NCBI GenBank assembly: GCA_000969725.1
Contig: JXSR01S043319.1
Reading direction: 5' to 3' (one strand)
Origin: Ophiothrix spiculata
Lineage: Eukaryota; Echinodermata; Ophiuroidea; Amphilepidida; Ophiotrichidae
Length of the DNA: 28,479 nt
Positions 19,981 to 28,479 of this stretch are shown piece by piece. The position numbers and the translations under genes are program-made. Position 1 is the first letter of the stretch. Each line of letters begins with the position of its first letter. The notes beneath the pieces are model-generated. The model did no database searches. It had not been told where the DNA came from and saw only the letters and a program-made list of their open reading frames with translations.

Positions 19981-20498
19981 AGGGTATGGCAAACAACCGA
20001 GACCCTTTTATCCACCAAAATTTGTGAAAGGACCAGTGATTACACTGACAAAATTTCACCAATATAGCTTCTTCACTTCTGTGTGATATCTGAAGCATTT
20101 TGATATTCCTCATGGCGAATCTGAATGGATCTCATTAAAAGTCACCATAAAACTAAGATCCAAGACCCAATACTGATTGTGTGTACATTGTAGTTTATGA
20201 CATATTAATGACCAACCAATAGAGAACCCAAGTGTGGCATCATCAACTTTTGCATTTCAGCATTTTTATGATCATTATTCCAGTAGAACATGATGAAAAC
20301 CGCTGACACAGAATGGACCACCTGGTTAATTTATGCTGATTTCAGTGGAAGCTAATTAGGTGACTCTATCTTTTGTGACTATATCTCTTGGGCTTCCAGT
20401 GAATCAATTCACTTCTAATATGGGATGTGGATGTTTTCCATCATGCTTCAAAGATACATGGTATTCAAAATGCTAAAATGCAAAAAGGTTTTTGTGAT

Positions 20499-20526
20499 GT
20501 CACCAGCCACTTGAGTGGCTGGTGAC
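20499..20526. repeat. Perfect 13 bp palindrome at the LINE border
   Basis: GTCACCAGCCACT and AGTGGCTGGTGAC are exact reverse complements separated by TG. The palindrome abuts the truncated 5' end of the LINE fragment. Confidence 0.7.
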
Positions 20527-20920
20527 ACTGGGAGCCTCTTGAAATCCGCAGAAAAGTGGACAGATTAACAAACTTTCACCAAGCTGTCGCGGGTCACCTG
20601 GCCATCCCGGTCTCTGCCCTGCGTCCGGTCGAAAGGACCTCCAGGAACACCTCTGCAAAAGCAAAAAACTTTATCCCCATTCAAGCAAATAAAAACCGTT
20701 ACAAGTACTCTTTTATTCCCCGATCACTCAACAACTGGAACTCTCTTCCTGAAAACATCACCAAAATAGACGACAAGAAGGACTTTAAAGTGGCAGTTAA
20801 AAATCACCTGCTACAAGAACTACAAAAATCATAGCAAACCACTCGCCAAGCGCACCAAACCCTGTCCGGTTGACCCCCTACCGGGGGTGTTGGACAGTAT
20901 ATAACCAGAACCAGAACTTG
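20527..20920 (+). mobile_element. 5'-truncated CR1/L2-like LINE, end of the RT ORF and 3' tail
   Basis: The frame reads WEPLEIRRKVDRLTNFHQAV and continues through NRYKYSFIPRSLNNWNSLPE to a TAG at 20832-20834. The RR..RL..F and Y..SF.PR....WN.LP patterns are the C-terminal end of CR1/L2/Jockey-group reverse transcriptase proteins. A short 3' UTR with a CCGGGGG hairpin follows and ends in AACCAGAACCAGAAC, a simple-repeat tail. The frame is intact over this piece; everything upstream (endonuclease and most RT) is missing. Confidence 0.85.
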
Positions 20921-21769
20921 CACCTTTTTAAAATGCTACATTTTCACTTTTTCAAAAGGGGTCTGCAAAAAGGTACTTCGATAACAAGACATTTCCTACT
21001 GTGATTCAAATAATTCACAATCAATACTAAATTATGCATTATTATTGTATATTCTCTTTATTTACAATTCTTATATATTCTCAAGGTGAAGTAGATATTT
21101 TCTTTGTCAATATATTCAGTATACAGAACTACAATTTGCAGAAGTAAAATTGTTTGTCTTAAAAGCTCACAAATTCACCAAAAAAAAAAAACATTGTGAA
21201 ATCCATTTCTTAATATCATTTCCCCCCTATTTTTTGTCCATGTTTTCAAATATAATTTGCTGCATTTGTGTTTTCTCAACCTAATCCATGGTAATTAGGA
21301 CATGTTTTTTCAATGGATTATTTCAGAGAAACATTTCATAATCAAACTCAGTTTAAGTGTTAAAAATCCTAAACACATAAAAATGAAAAACATCCATTTA
21401 TGGAATTTCCTAAAAACTAACACACAGTAAAACTAATGTGCATGGTAGCTTTTCAGACAAACAATTTCATTTGGCGTAAGGGACGTAATCAATTAAGACC
21501 AGAGCAGCTCGCCCGCGCCGAGCAAGGACGAGCCGAGCTACTTGACCCCAGTCAATTCCATACCTTGGACTAGCAGTCATTAATAATTGGGTCTTTATGT
21601 ACCAATTGAATTTGACATTATTGACCATTTCATTACTTCATTTTTGCCACAGATGTGCGAAATGCAAAGGTAGGATTAGCAACTACTTTGCATAATGGCT
21701 CGGGCGGGCCGAGTGACTCATCTCTAAATTGAATATGTCCCTAAGCAAAAAAAAAATTAAATAAATAAA
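20921..21769. other. Intergenic, no gene seen
   Basis: AT-rich, apart from a GC-rich patch at 21505-21535 (CTCGCCCGCGCCGAG), which is loosely mirrored near 21700 (GGCTCGGGCGGGCCGAG); this pair may be the ends of another decayed inverted-repeat element of about 210 bp. Confidence 0.4.
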
Positions 21770-21970
21770 TACTGTATAAGTGGTTTGTTTCGCGCTACAT
21801 TTATTTTCGCGCAAACTGGGATTAGCGTGAAATTAAATGCACCGCGAAAAATTATGTGAATTTTGTTGCAAAGGATATTCCATACTCGGCCAATGTTCAC
21901 GTGCGCGAAAATAAAAACGAGCGGAATGGTCCAAAATTGGCCGTGCGCGAAAATATTGGCGTTTACAGTA
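21770..21970. mobile_element. MITE, 201 bp, TACTGTA ends, TTTCGCGC inside
   Basis: TACTGTATAAGTGG, then TTTGTTTCGCGC, faces GCGCGAAAATATTGGCG then TTTACAGTA at the right. Several CGCGAAAA words lie inside. No ORF. Confidence 0.6.
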
Positions 21971-22246
21971 AATAAACATCTTAAAAAACATATTTACTTA
22001 AACTATATCTCTTTAATACTGACCACTTTGGTATCCTGCTTTAAAAATACCAGTCAATGATTGAATATTGAAGCGTAAGACGACAATCTCAACTCTTTCA
22101 TTCACTGAAAAGCATGTTCATTACATTAAAATGAATGTATGTCTCAAGATGTGTACATACAGTAATTCTATGACTGAGCTGAATTTGTCCTATATGATAT
22201 GCCATAATTGACTGAATTCACCATTGGTGTGTTGAACCATTGAATA

Positions 22247-22625
22247 AGGCCTAAAAAAAATATGTTTGTTTGACCGACCCTAAAATGCCAAAAATTTGGG
22301 TCTGGGATTTTTGTTTATTTTTTTCTTCTTCAAACATGTAAAATATGAAAAACTCAATTTTTTCTATGGAAAACGTAGAATTTAGCAGTATAAAGTCACA
22401 TTTAGTAGTATAAAATGCATATTTCATCTAAATAATGATCCACAATCTTTGATCAAGCCCTGCATTACTTGGTATTCACGATAAAATCCATGGAATGACA
22501 TCATTCTTTAAAATAGGGCCTACATGTGAAGAGTAAAATAAAAAAAAAGATCAACCGACCGACCGACCCAAAATTTTAATTTTTCCACTGGAGGGCAAAC
22601 AAACAATTTATTTTTTTTGGCCTGA
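22247..22625. mobile_element. MITE, ~380 bp, AGGCC-A8 ends
   Basis: AGGCCTAAAAAAAATATG, then TTTGTTTGACCGACCC, is mirrored at the right by GACCGACCGACCC and CAAACAAACAATTTATTTTT ending GGCCT. No ORF. From 22626 to 23352 only AT-rich sequence is seen, probably including the TTC30 3' UTR. Confidence 0.6.
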
Positions 22626-23352
22626 TACAGTTCTATTAGATGATGAATGGAGCTCAAATTGCTCAACTTTGGTGAATGGAGTTGAAACAAAGTCAATTTC
22701 TGAAAAGGTTTTTTACTCATTACGCCTGTTGTCAAGTTGTACTTTGCACTGTACATGACCCACTGCATTTCACGCAGCTGGATGTGATTGGTTGCTACTG
22801 CGATCGCAAAATCAAATTCTTGTCACTATAGGCAAAATTGACCGGTCATTGTGATCGTTATGCTGCATGAGCCGTCAGGTAATTTAAATTTTGAATTATG
22901 CATGGAAGCTTGATTGTTTGAACATTGGATGTGATTTCCAGAGAGCTCATTTTACAGATTGACTTCAATTCAACTTTTTTCTTTAATTGTCGCTGTATTT
23001 CTCTCCATAATGCCATACAACTATTCTACTATTTTGAATTCACACACTGATTAGTCCAGGTATTGACTCTCTCAAGCTGGTTTTATACTATCAGTGCTAC
23101 AGTGTCCTTGTTCTTCATAGTTGGTCATCTGTTTGGTTCACACTTTTCAGATTGGACTGAACAAGAAGAAGCATGTCTAGGGCCCTTAATGTATTTTTGC
23201 AATCTTGTTGCTCTGCAAGCAAGTAAAATTCATTTTACTATGATCCAAAAAAACTAACAAACACTTGTAATTCCTTTCAGTAGATCAGATGAAAAGGTAC
23301 AAAAAAAAAATAATGCCAAGAAACACTTGGGTATTCATTCATTTTCAATCCC

Positions 23353-23477
23353 TTATATGAGTTCCAAGAAAAGACTTTTGAGGACCCTAGCCTCAAAGGT
23401 AACAGTATTTTTGCCTTCATGAAGTGGCTCTTCTTCAAGCGGCTGTTCTACAAGAGCTTTCACATCTTTCCCATACA
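23353..23477 (-). CDS. TTC30: TTC30 last coding exon with stop
   Basis: Acceptor TATCCAACAG on the minus strand. It encodes YGKDVKALVEQPLEEEPLHE GKNTVTFEARVLKSLFLELI and then TAA, against human VIEQPLEEERMHVGKNTVTD. This exon is not an obvious long ORF and was found by continuing the splice phase. An ATTAAA-type poly(A) word on the minus strand lies about 370 bases downstream (22987-22982); it is only a weak candidate. Confidence 0.94.
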
Positions 23478-26400
23478 CTGTTGGATAAAAAGAAACAAAA
23501 AAAGTTACATATAGCAGTGGTTTAAACAAAAGTGAAGGAATCCTTTACTTATAACAAAACACATATTAAAATCTTAGTATTCACCATACAGAGTTCTATC
23601 TATAATTTTTTTTAGATCCTAAAATTTGTACTGCATCATGGAAAAATCTGTTGAATTATGTCCTCCCGTTAGAGTGCAGACTTCAAATATTGAAGATAAT
23701 CACACTGCAGTGGGTGGGCTTCAATCCAATGAATGGTACACATGATTGTAAAAGGTGTGGGGTTCTTACCTTCGCAATGCTCCAGGAACTGAATACATTC
23801 GTGTATGACACTATCCCTCAGCATTATCATGTGTTTGGCCATATTCTCTAGCAGGGATAGGAAACATCTCTTGGCATAGAACCAGGTATCCGTACCAAGC
23901 TGAAAGTAAACAAAATACAAGTGTTTGCTGAGTGCAAAGCCTGAGGTAGATGCAAGAATTTCTCGAGAAAATAAACAACAGTTTTTCTTCAGTATGAAGC
24001 CTTGGACTAGGACACAGTATTGACATTGCTCAATGCATGGCCACATGGATCTGGTCTCTGTCTAATCTAATCAGCATAATGTAATACAGTGTTTGCAAAT
24101 AAGGTGTTAATATTCTCTACATAACTTTACCTTTTTATTGTATGGTTCTAGACTCTTGATAACTCTTGATATACCAAACTCATAGTTGCCCTTAGCACAA
24201 TACAGCGTGCCTATGACCAAGTTGACGATGCATAAATGGTAGATCTTTTTGTCTGGTTCATCATAAGCTATCTGTTCTTCTTCTTTCTCAATCTTACGCA
24301 TCATTTCTTCTGCCTGGAAGCAACAAGATATGAAAAATGAATAATAGAAATAAAATACAAAGAATAGACCTGTTCAAAATCCATTTGGAAATCTCTGAAA
24401 CATGAGATCACAAAGAATTTTATTCAACAAGTCATGTATGTGCTAAATAAAGTGTTTCATGAAACAAAACACTCTGAAAACAGCATTAAGAATATACAAA
24501 AACCTGGCTAATATGTGACCCGTGTGTTTGAGCCTTCAAAAATAAAATCCATGATGATCGTGACAAATGGTTAATTTTCCCCAGCAATCCTGGCCAGCAA
24601 TCAGAACTTGATTTTGCGATTGTAACAACAGCAAGTCACATGCAACTTGGTAACAAGCGTTAATGTGTAAACAAAACATAAAAGAGCACAAATTTCAGCT
24701 AGACATTACTACACATTTGCCAACAAAACATCAACTACTCTAGTCACTGTTAATATTGTGATGATGAATTCAACTCACTTATGCATTTTGAAGTCTAGTT
24801 CTCTTCCACATAGGAGTATCAAACACCCAACAAATAAACAAGATCCTGGAACAGCAATTCAACTCAAGTTAAAAAGGTTAAAATAAAAGGCTAATTGTTT
24901 TGAAGCTTACCTCTTCATTTTGGCTTGTCATGATGTAGGATACGCATACATTGGCTAGTACTATGGCACTCACAATCAAAATCTAATATGGAGAAAGAAA
25001 AAGAGTCAGAAATCACTCCAGACCAAGTTTACATTAGGTCCAATCCATAACTTTAGGGTTAGGGTTCAATCTAGGGTTAAGGGTTAGGTTTAAGGTCATT
25101 TTTTGATGGAATTTTAAGCATACTATTTTCAATACTTCCTTATAGGATTATCACGAATAGCGGATCAACCAAGATCCATACATGTTCTTGTTAGCTGGCA
25201 TTTGCAAATAACCACAACCCAAAGAACAGAGTGTTTGAGATTTGAAAGTTGTAAAGCAAAAATGTCCAAGTCTTACATTATAAGCAAAATGTAATGATTT
25301 AAAAAGGAGATTGCTGCATGATTTTTCAAGCCATCCTCTGAATGTCCTCTATCTGAATGATTTTTAGAGGTGGTAAAGAGACCTCATATAAGTTCCTCTG
25401 GATCATGTGGAGGAATTATATTACTATTATTTTGCTATTGGATTTATGCACCCTAAAAATCACATTTTTTCTTCACAATAGGCTCATAAGACTAAATAGC
25501 TCTCTGCATGAATAACACAGGAGCAACAATGAGACTATATTTTGTTTGCTTGGTACCATTTACTCACATTATCATAATTCTTCTTGACAATAGGTTCATA
25601 AAACCCTATAGCCTCTTTGTATTTGTTTTCCTGCATGAATAACACATGGGCAACGTTGAGCCTCCACATGTCATGCTCATTGCAGAATTCCACCGACTTG
25701 CGGAATATCTTCTCCACTTGGGCGTAATTCTCCATGTCCCAGTAGATCTTAGCTTGCTGCATCAGGACTGGAATATACCTGCAATGAATTAAGTACACAA
25801 TTTACAGCAAATTATTAACAACCTTTTTGAATTACACATTTAAAAATAGCATTTGAATGAAATAACATTAAAAGTTAATTGGTAAAGTACAGCATCAACA
25901 CCAAGGATTTTTCTCAAAAAGGGCAGTTGTGTCCATTAGTTAACCGCATCCACTATTAACATCAAGACACCATATTCCAGTCTTATTGGTTATTTGCTAT
26001 GTAGTACGCCACTTTTTTATTATGAAAATATATAAATTAAGAATCTACACTCTTGAGGTATTCAAAACTTAATGGTACCTTGAACATCATCAGGCTCACA
26101 GAAATTTGACTTGCATCTAGTATATCAAGAGGCCTCATTGTGGATCCTGACAATCGACATTACTCGATATTGTTGACATGGTCAAAACCGCAATTATGCC
26201 AATATTGCTCAAAAATGTCTTTTCAAGCATAATGTGAGAACCATTTTTCAATATGACTTGCTTAAAATATGTGGTGTTTGTATGTAGTAAGTTTACAACA
26301 ATGCAGCTTAAAGTCCTGGGATGAGAACCATAAATATTGTCTACGCTGAATGATTGCTGCTTGATATTGGAATACATTCAATGGCATCAAGCAAAGACCA

Positions 26401-28325
26401 CTGATGTCAGAATTGTATTTTTTCACTTCATATAGATCAGTGTGTGATGCAACCAACACTTCCATTCGTAATGCACATCAAATAAACAAGTTCTATTACC
26501 TTTCTAAAGCTTCATCATAATCATTGACGGCTTTCTTTACCGTCTCATCATCATGATTATGCCGAGCTTCTTGGACCATCTTTGTCAGTTTTCTCAGCTG
26601 CTCAGTATGCCGTGAGGCCATCTCGTCTAGTTTGCGATACGCTTCTTCCTTCGATGTTTGCATTGTAATTACGGCATCCAAGAAATCATAGAGGTACTGA
26701 CTCAAGAATTTGAATGTTAGGTGAGCGTTTTCTGCAAGGACATCAGCGGCTAGATCATAGTACTGTTGCAAACAAAGAAACATACAATGACAAATAAACA
26801 ATTGGTATGCGACATCTATGCACATTACTTACACATATTTCTCTAATATTTTAACAAATCGCTTATCAGGTTTTGTTTTCAAACACCAACTGGTCTGATT
26901 TGCTATAATGAAGATAAACTGTCTGTTACATTCTTCATGGATCAACAGCAATAATTCCTATGACAAATTAAAAAAAGCTCTATATTATACTTTTAGAGTA
27001 CATGAAACTCTTCCTGCATTAGAAAAGCTTTTTATATGAATGTTTAGGTATTAAGGCTTGGTTGTGTAACAAAGAAGTTTACTTCTAAACAAAAATCCTA
27101 GATTGATAACCCCATCCATATGCTAAAATGGAACCAGCATTAGGATTCCAAGCCAACAGGTTGTGAGTTTGAGCTTGCTAAAACCTGACATATTTTCTTG
27201 ATTATGATGAATGAAAAAGTTGTTGTTAAAAAATTGCATCTTATATCAAAAACCTGAAGCACCCATGCCAAAAATCTGCAGAACACCTGCTGACATTACC
27301 TCATATTTGACATAATTGATGAGCAAATTGCCAAAGGTTTCTGGTGGGAACGGATTTTGTTGCAGTAAGAACTGTAACTTCTCAAACCCTTGTGTTGGAT
27401 TGGTCTCCATATTCATTAAGGCTTGGTTGTGTAGCGTGACTGGGTCCAGCTCCTGTATGGTGTAACAAAGTAAAGAGAAACAGGGGTCAATAAAACAATG
27501 TAATGTGTGTGTAGTGTTCACAGAGAGGAGAATCAGTTGTCTTTTGGACCACCATGTTAACAGTATGAAATGTCAGCCATATTGTTTGTCCTAATTATCT
27601 AAGGAGAGCTTTTGTATCTTCGGTCTATTTTTTCCGGACGGTGTATGGTACTTTGGGATTATTCACAATGGAAATATGGATACCTGGAACAACACAATAG
27701 AGCACAGTTTGCATGTGAAATAAAATGCACACACTGATGGGTGTCAAGTCAAGATTTTGGCGTGGTGACCCGCTACTGAAAATCCAGAGGAACTTAGCCC
27801 CATGTATATAACAAGATGGTGACGAATACTAATTTCCTTGATTGTGTTATTAACAAATACTGTACAATTTAACAGATTTGACAGTGCTACTTCTCAATGT
27901 GGGAGAAAACCATGAACAATTAGGTTGGACAGCTTGTGACTGGGAAATAATTTAAAGAGTGCCAAAACAGATTTCATTTCACGTGAGTTTGATCTGGGTT
28001 TAGATTGACTTGTTGGTGATCCTTTAATTATAATAAGGCTCAGAGATGTAGACATTCAAATGATGAGATAAGGGAGAAGTTTCCATATTTTTCTTCATAA
28101 AATAGTCAGAATTAAAACAATTACAAAATAGGGAGACATTTAACTTTGTGTAATTTTAGTAAGGACGTTGAAACATTTGAAGGTAGTTTACTGCAATTAG
28201 GGAGTTGGTTGGCATCTCCAAAGCTCTAAAACATCTAGCTTGCTACTGCATTGAAAATTGGTTGTGGATATTTACCTCTTCTGATCTGGGTGGCATGTCA
28301 GTCAAAGCTTCTTGTGCTGCTTCCA
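23353..28325 (-). CDS. TTC30: TTC30 / IFT70, TPR protein of IFT-B (C-terminal 8 exons; 5' end beyond window)
   Basis: Minus-strand exons, in transcript order: 28325-28276, 27452-27300, 26762-26500, 25778-25568, 24982-24911, 24313-24131, 23899-23770, 23477-23353. All have GT-AG borders and join in frame into 394 residues ending at TAA (23355-23353). Human TTC30A/B is 665 residues, so about 270 N-terminal residues lie outside. The match to human is near-continuous: GFEKLQFLLQQNPFPPETFG, VEKIFRKSVEFCN, NVAHVLFMQENKYKEAIGFY, YHLCIVNLVIGTLYCAKGNY. TTC30/IFT70 (DYF-1 in C. elegans) is a superhelical TPR subunit of the core IFT-B complex, needed for cilium assembly and tubulin polyglutamylation (known). 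A helical, charged stretch (HTEQLRKLTKMVQEARHNHD) lies between TPR blocks. The protein ends in LFLELI, four residues short of human EIIGWNK. Confidence 0.97.
23770..23899 (-). CDS. TTC30: TTC30 internal exon (LGTDTWFYAKR)
   Basis: Acceptor TTTACTTTCAG and donor GAAG|GTAAGA on the minus strand. It encodes LGTDTWFYAKRCFLSLLENM AKHMIMLRDSVIHECIQFLE HCE, against human LGTDTWYYAKRCFLSLLENM. It ends one base into a codon. Confidence 0.95.
24131..24313 (-). CDS. TTC30: TTC30 internal exon (AEEMMRKIEKEEEQ)
   Basis: Acceptor TTGCTTCCAG and donor AAAAAG|GTAAAG on the minus strand. It is 61 whole codons: AEEMMRKIEKEEEQIAYDEP, DKKIYHLCIVNLVIGTLYCA, KGNYEFGISRVIKSLEPYNK K. This is a TPR region highly conserved with human TTC30. 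Confidence 0.96.
24911..24982 (-). CDS. TTC30: TTC30 internal exon (72 bp)
   Basis: Acceptor CATATTAG and donor GAAGAG|GTAAGC on the minus strand. It is 24 whole codons, ILIVSAIVLANVCVSYIMTS QNEE, against human ILNVSAIVLANLCVSYIMTS QNEE. Confidence 0.94.
25053..25091. repeat. Short telomere-like (TTAGGG) tract in a TTC30 intron
   Basis: TTAGGGTTAGGG is followed by CTAGGGTTAAGGGTTAGG, degenerate copies of the metazoan telomere repeat. It is too short to be a telomere; an interstitial tract is the likely reading. Confidence 0.5.
25459..25533 (-). pseudogene. Decayed partial copy of a TTC30 exon
   Basis: CTTCACAATAGGCTCATAAG and CTGCATGAATAACACAGGAG, then CAACAATGAG, match the exon at 25583-25660 (CTTGACAATAGGTTCATAAA and CTGCATGAATAACACATGGG, then CAACGTTGAG), with a deletion in the middle. 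Read on the minus strand it gives VLFMQ and then, after a stop, YEPIVKK. It lies in the intron just after its source exon. Confidence 0.7.
25568..25778 (-). CDS. TTC30: TTC30 internal exon (TPR pair)
   Basis: Acceptor CATTGCAG and donor GATAAT|GTGAGT on the minus strand. It encodes YIPVLMQQAKIYWDMENYAQ, VEKIFRKSVEFCNEHDMWRL, NVAHVLFMQENKYKEAIGFY, EPIVKKNYDN: two TPR-like helical hairpins, nearly identical to human. A decayed partial copy lies just downstream at 25459-25533. Confidence 0.96.
26500..26762 (-). CDS. TTC30: TTC30 internal exon (YYDLAADVLAEN)
   Basis: Acceptor TTTGCAACAG and donor GAAAG|GTAATA on the minus strand. It encodes YYDLAADVLAENAHLTFKFL, a helical segment (YLYDFLDAVITMQTSKEEAY) and a charged, coiled-coil-like stretch QLRKLTKMVQEARHNHDDET. 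It closes with AG of an Arg codon finished by the next exon. Confidence 0.95.
27050..27078 (-). pseudogene. Small copied piece of a TTC30 exon
   Basis: ATTAAGGCTTGGTTGTGTA is identical to the exon sequence at 27415-27433 and is followed by ACAAAG, which in the source lies beyond the acceptor. The stretch between two GTGTA words of the source is missing, as if deleted by slippage between them. Confidence 0.6.
27300..27452 (-). CDS. TTC30: TTC30 internal exon (ELDPVTLHNQ)
   Basis: Acceptor CACCATACAG and donor TATGAG|GTAATG on the minus strand. It is 51 whole codons: ELDPVTLHNQALMNMETNPT, QGFEKLQFLLQQNPFPPETF, GNLLINYVKYE. A 19-base piece of this exon recurs in the next intron near 27050. Confidence 0.95.
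27680..27850. repeat. Dispersed repeat shared with 8615-8834
   Basis: The second copy of the family in USP1 intron 4, inside the TTC30 intron between 27453 and 28275. The order of shared words is the same (CACAGTTTGCATGTGAAAT, AACAAGATGG, AATTTCCTTG). The rest of that intron shows nothing. Confidence 0.55.
28276..28325 (-). CDS. TTC30: TTC30 internal exon (first visible)
   Basis: Acceptor TTTTGCAG and donor GAAGAG|GTAAAT on the minus strand. It encodes EAAQEALTDMPPRSEE, against human VAQETLTDMPPRAEE. The first two bases complete a codon from an exon outside the window. Confidence 0.93.
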
Positions 28326-28479
28326 CTGCAAAAGAAAATCAAAAATATATCATATTTGACATAAAGACATGTGAAGGTTTGCCACCAACCTCTAGTAACC
28401 TTGGCCTCTGGTAATGTTTTATATAAATTCTAGATTGAACATCTTCAGCTTTTTATTGATAATTCTTTTAAAAGCTTTC
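28326..28479 (-). other. TTC30 intron, runs off the window
   Basis: Noncoding AT-rich sequence upstream (minus strand) of the first visible exon. The TTC30 start and promoter lie outside. Confidence 0.7.

Noticed and set aside
23669-24046. A 125-residue protein read straight through on the minus strand
   Set aside because: Only 23899-23770 is TTC30 exon; the flanks are intron, as the splice sites and the human match show.

Overview
The window is animal genomic DNA: two protein-coding genes split by GT-AG introns, AT-rich, with noncoding DNA full of short inverted-repeat transposons. The proteins and a Deu-type SINE point to an invertebrate deuterostome, probably a marine one (echinoderm, hemichordate or cephalochordate). 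That placement is an inference from content, not a species match.

Gene 1 (+ strand, coding 2098-13414, 7 coding exons) is USP1, the ubiquitin protease that, in animals where it has been studied, acts with UAF1/WDR48 to remove ubiquitin from FANCD2-FANCI and PCNA. The exons join with consistent phases into 781 residues; human USP1 has 785. The catalytic Cys72, His704 and Asp743/744, two zinc-finger CxxC pairs (551/554 and 616/619), the N-terminal RLSLK motif, the ILSKF island in the disordered insert and the Gly-Gly at the known autocleavage position are all visible. Its introns hold most of the mobile DNA: a TTAA-flanked hairpin transposon, several MITEs, a 1.2 kb TA-flanked inverted-repeat element with an internal tandem array, a foldback with a hammerhead-ribozyme-like core, and a tandem array of partial copies of coding exon 4.

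Between the genes (13415-23352) lies about 10 kb without a convincing host gene. It starts with the probable USP1 3' UTR, then carries a tRNA-derived SINE with a Deu-like central domain, a 5'-truncated LINE ending in the last part of a reverse transcriptase ORF, and several inverted-repeat elements.

Gene 2 (- strand, coding 28325-23353, C-terminal 8 exons, 5' part beyond the right edge) is TTC30/IFT70, a TPR protein of the intraflagellar transport IFT-B complex. The eight exons join in frame into 394 residues ending at a natural stop. USP1 and TTC30 lie tail to tail, and nothing suggests they act together.

Nothing here is a clear new biological system. Most worth a second look: the repeated partial exon duplications in introns of both genes, the hammerhead-like foldback, the palindromic tandem array, and conserved USP1 regulatory motifs in an invertebrate.
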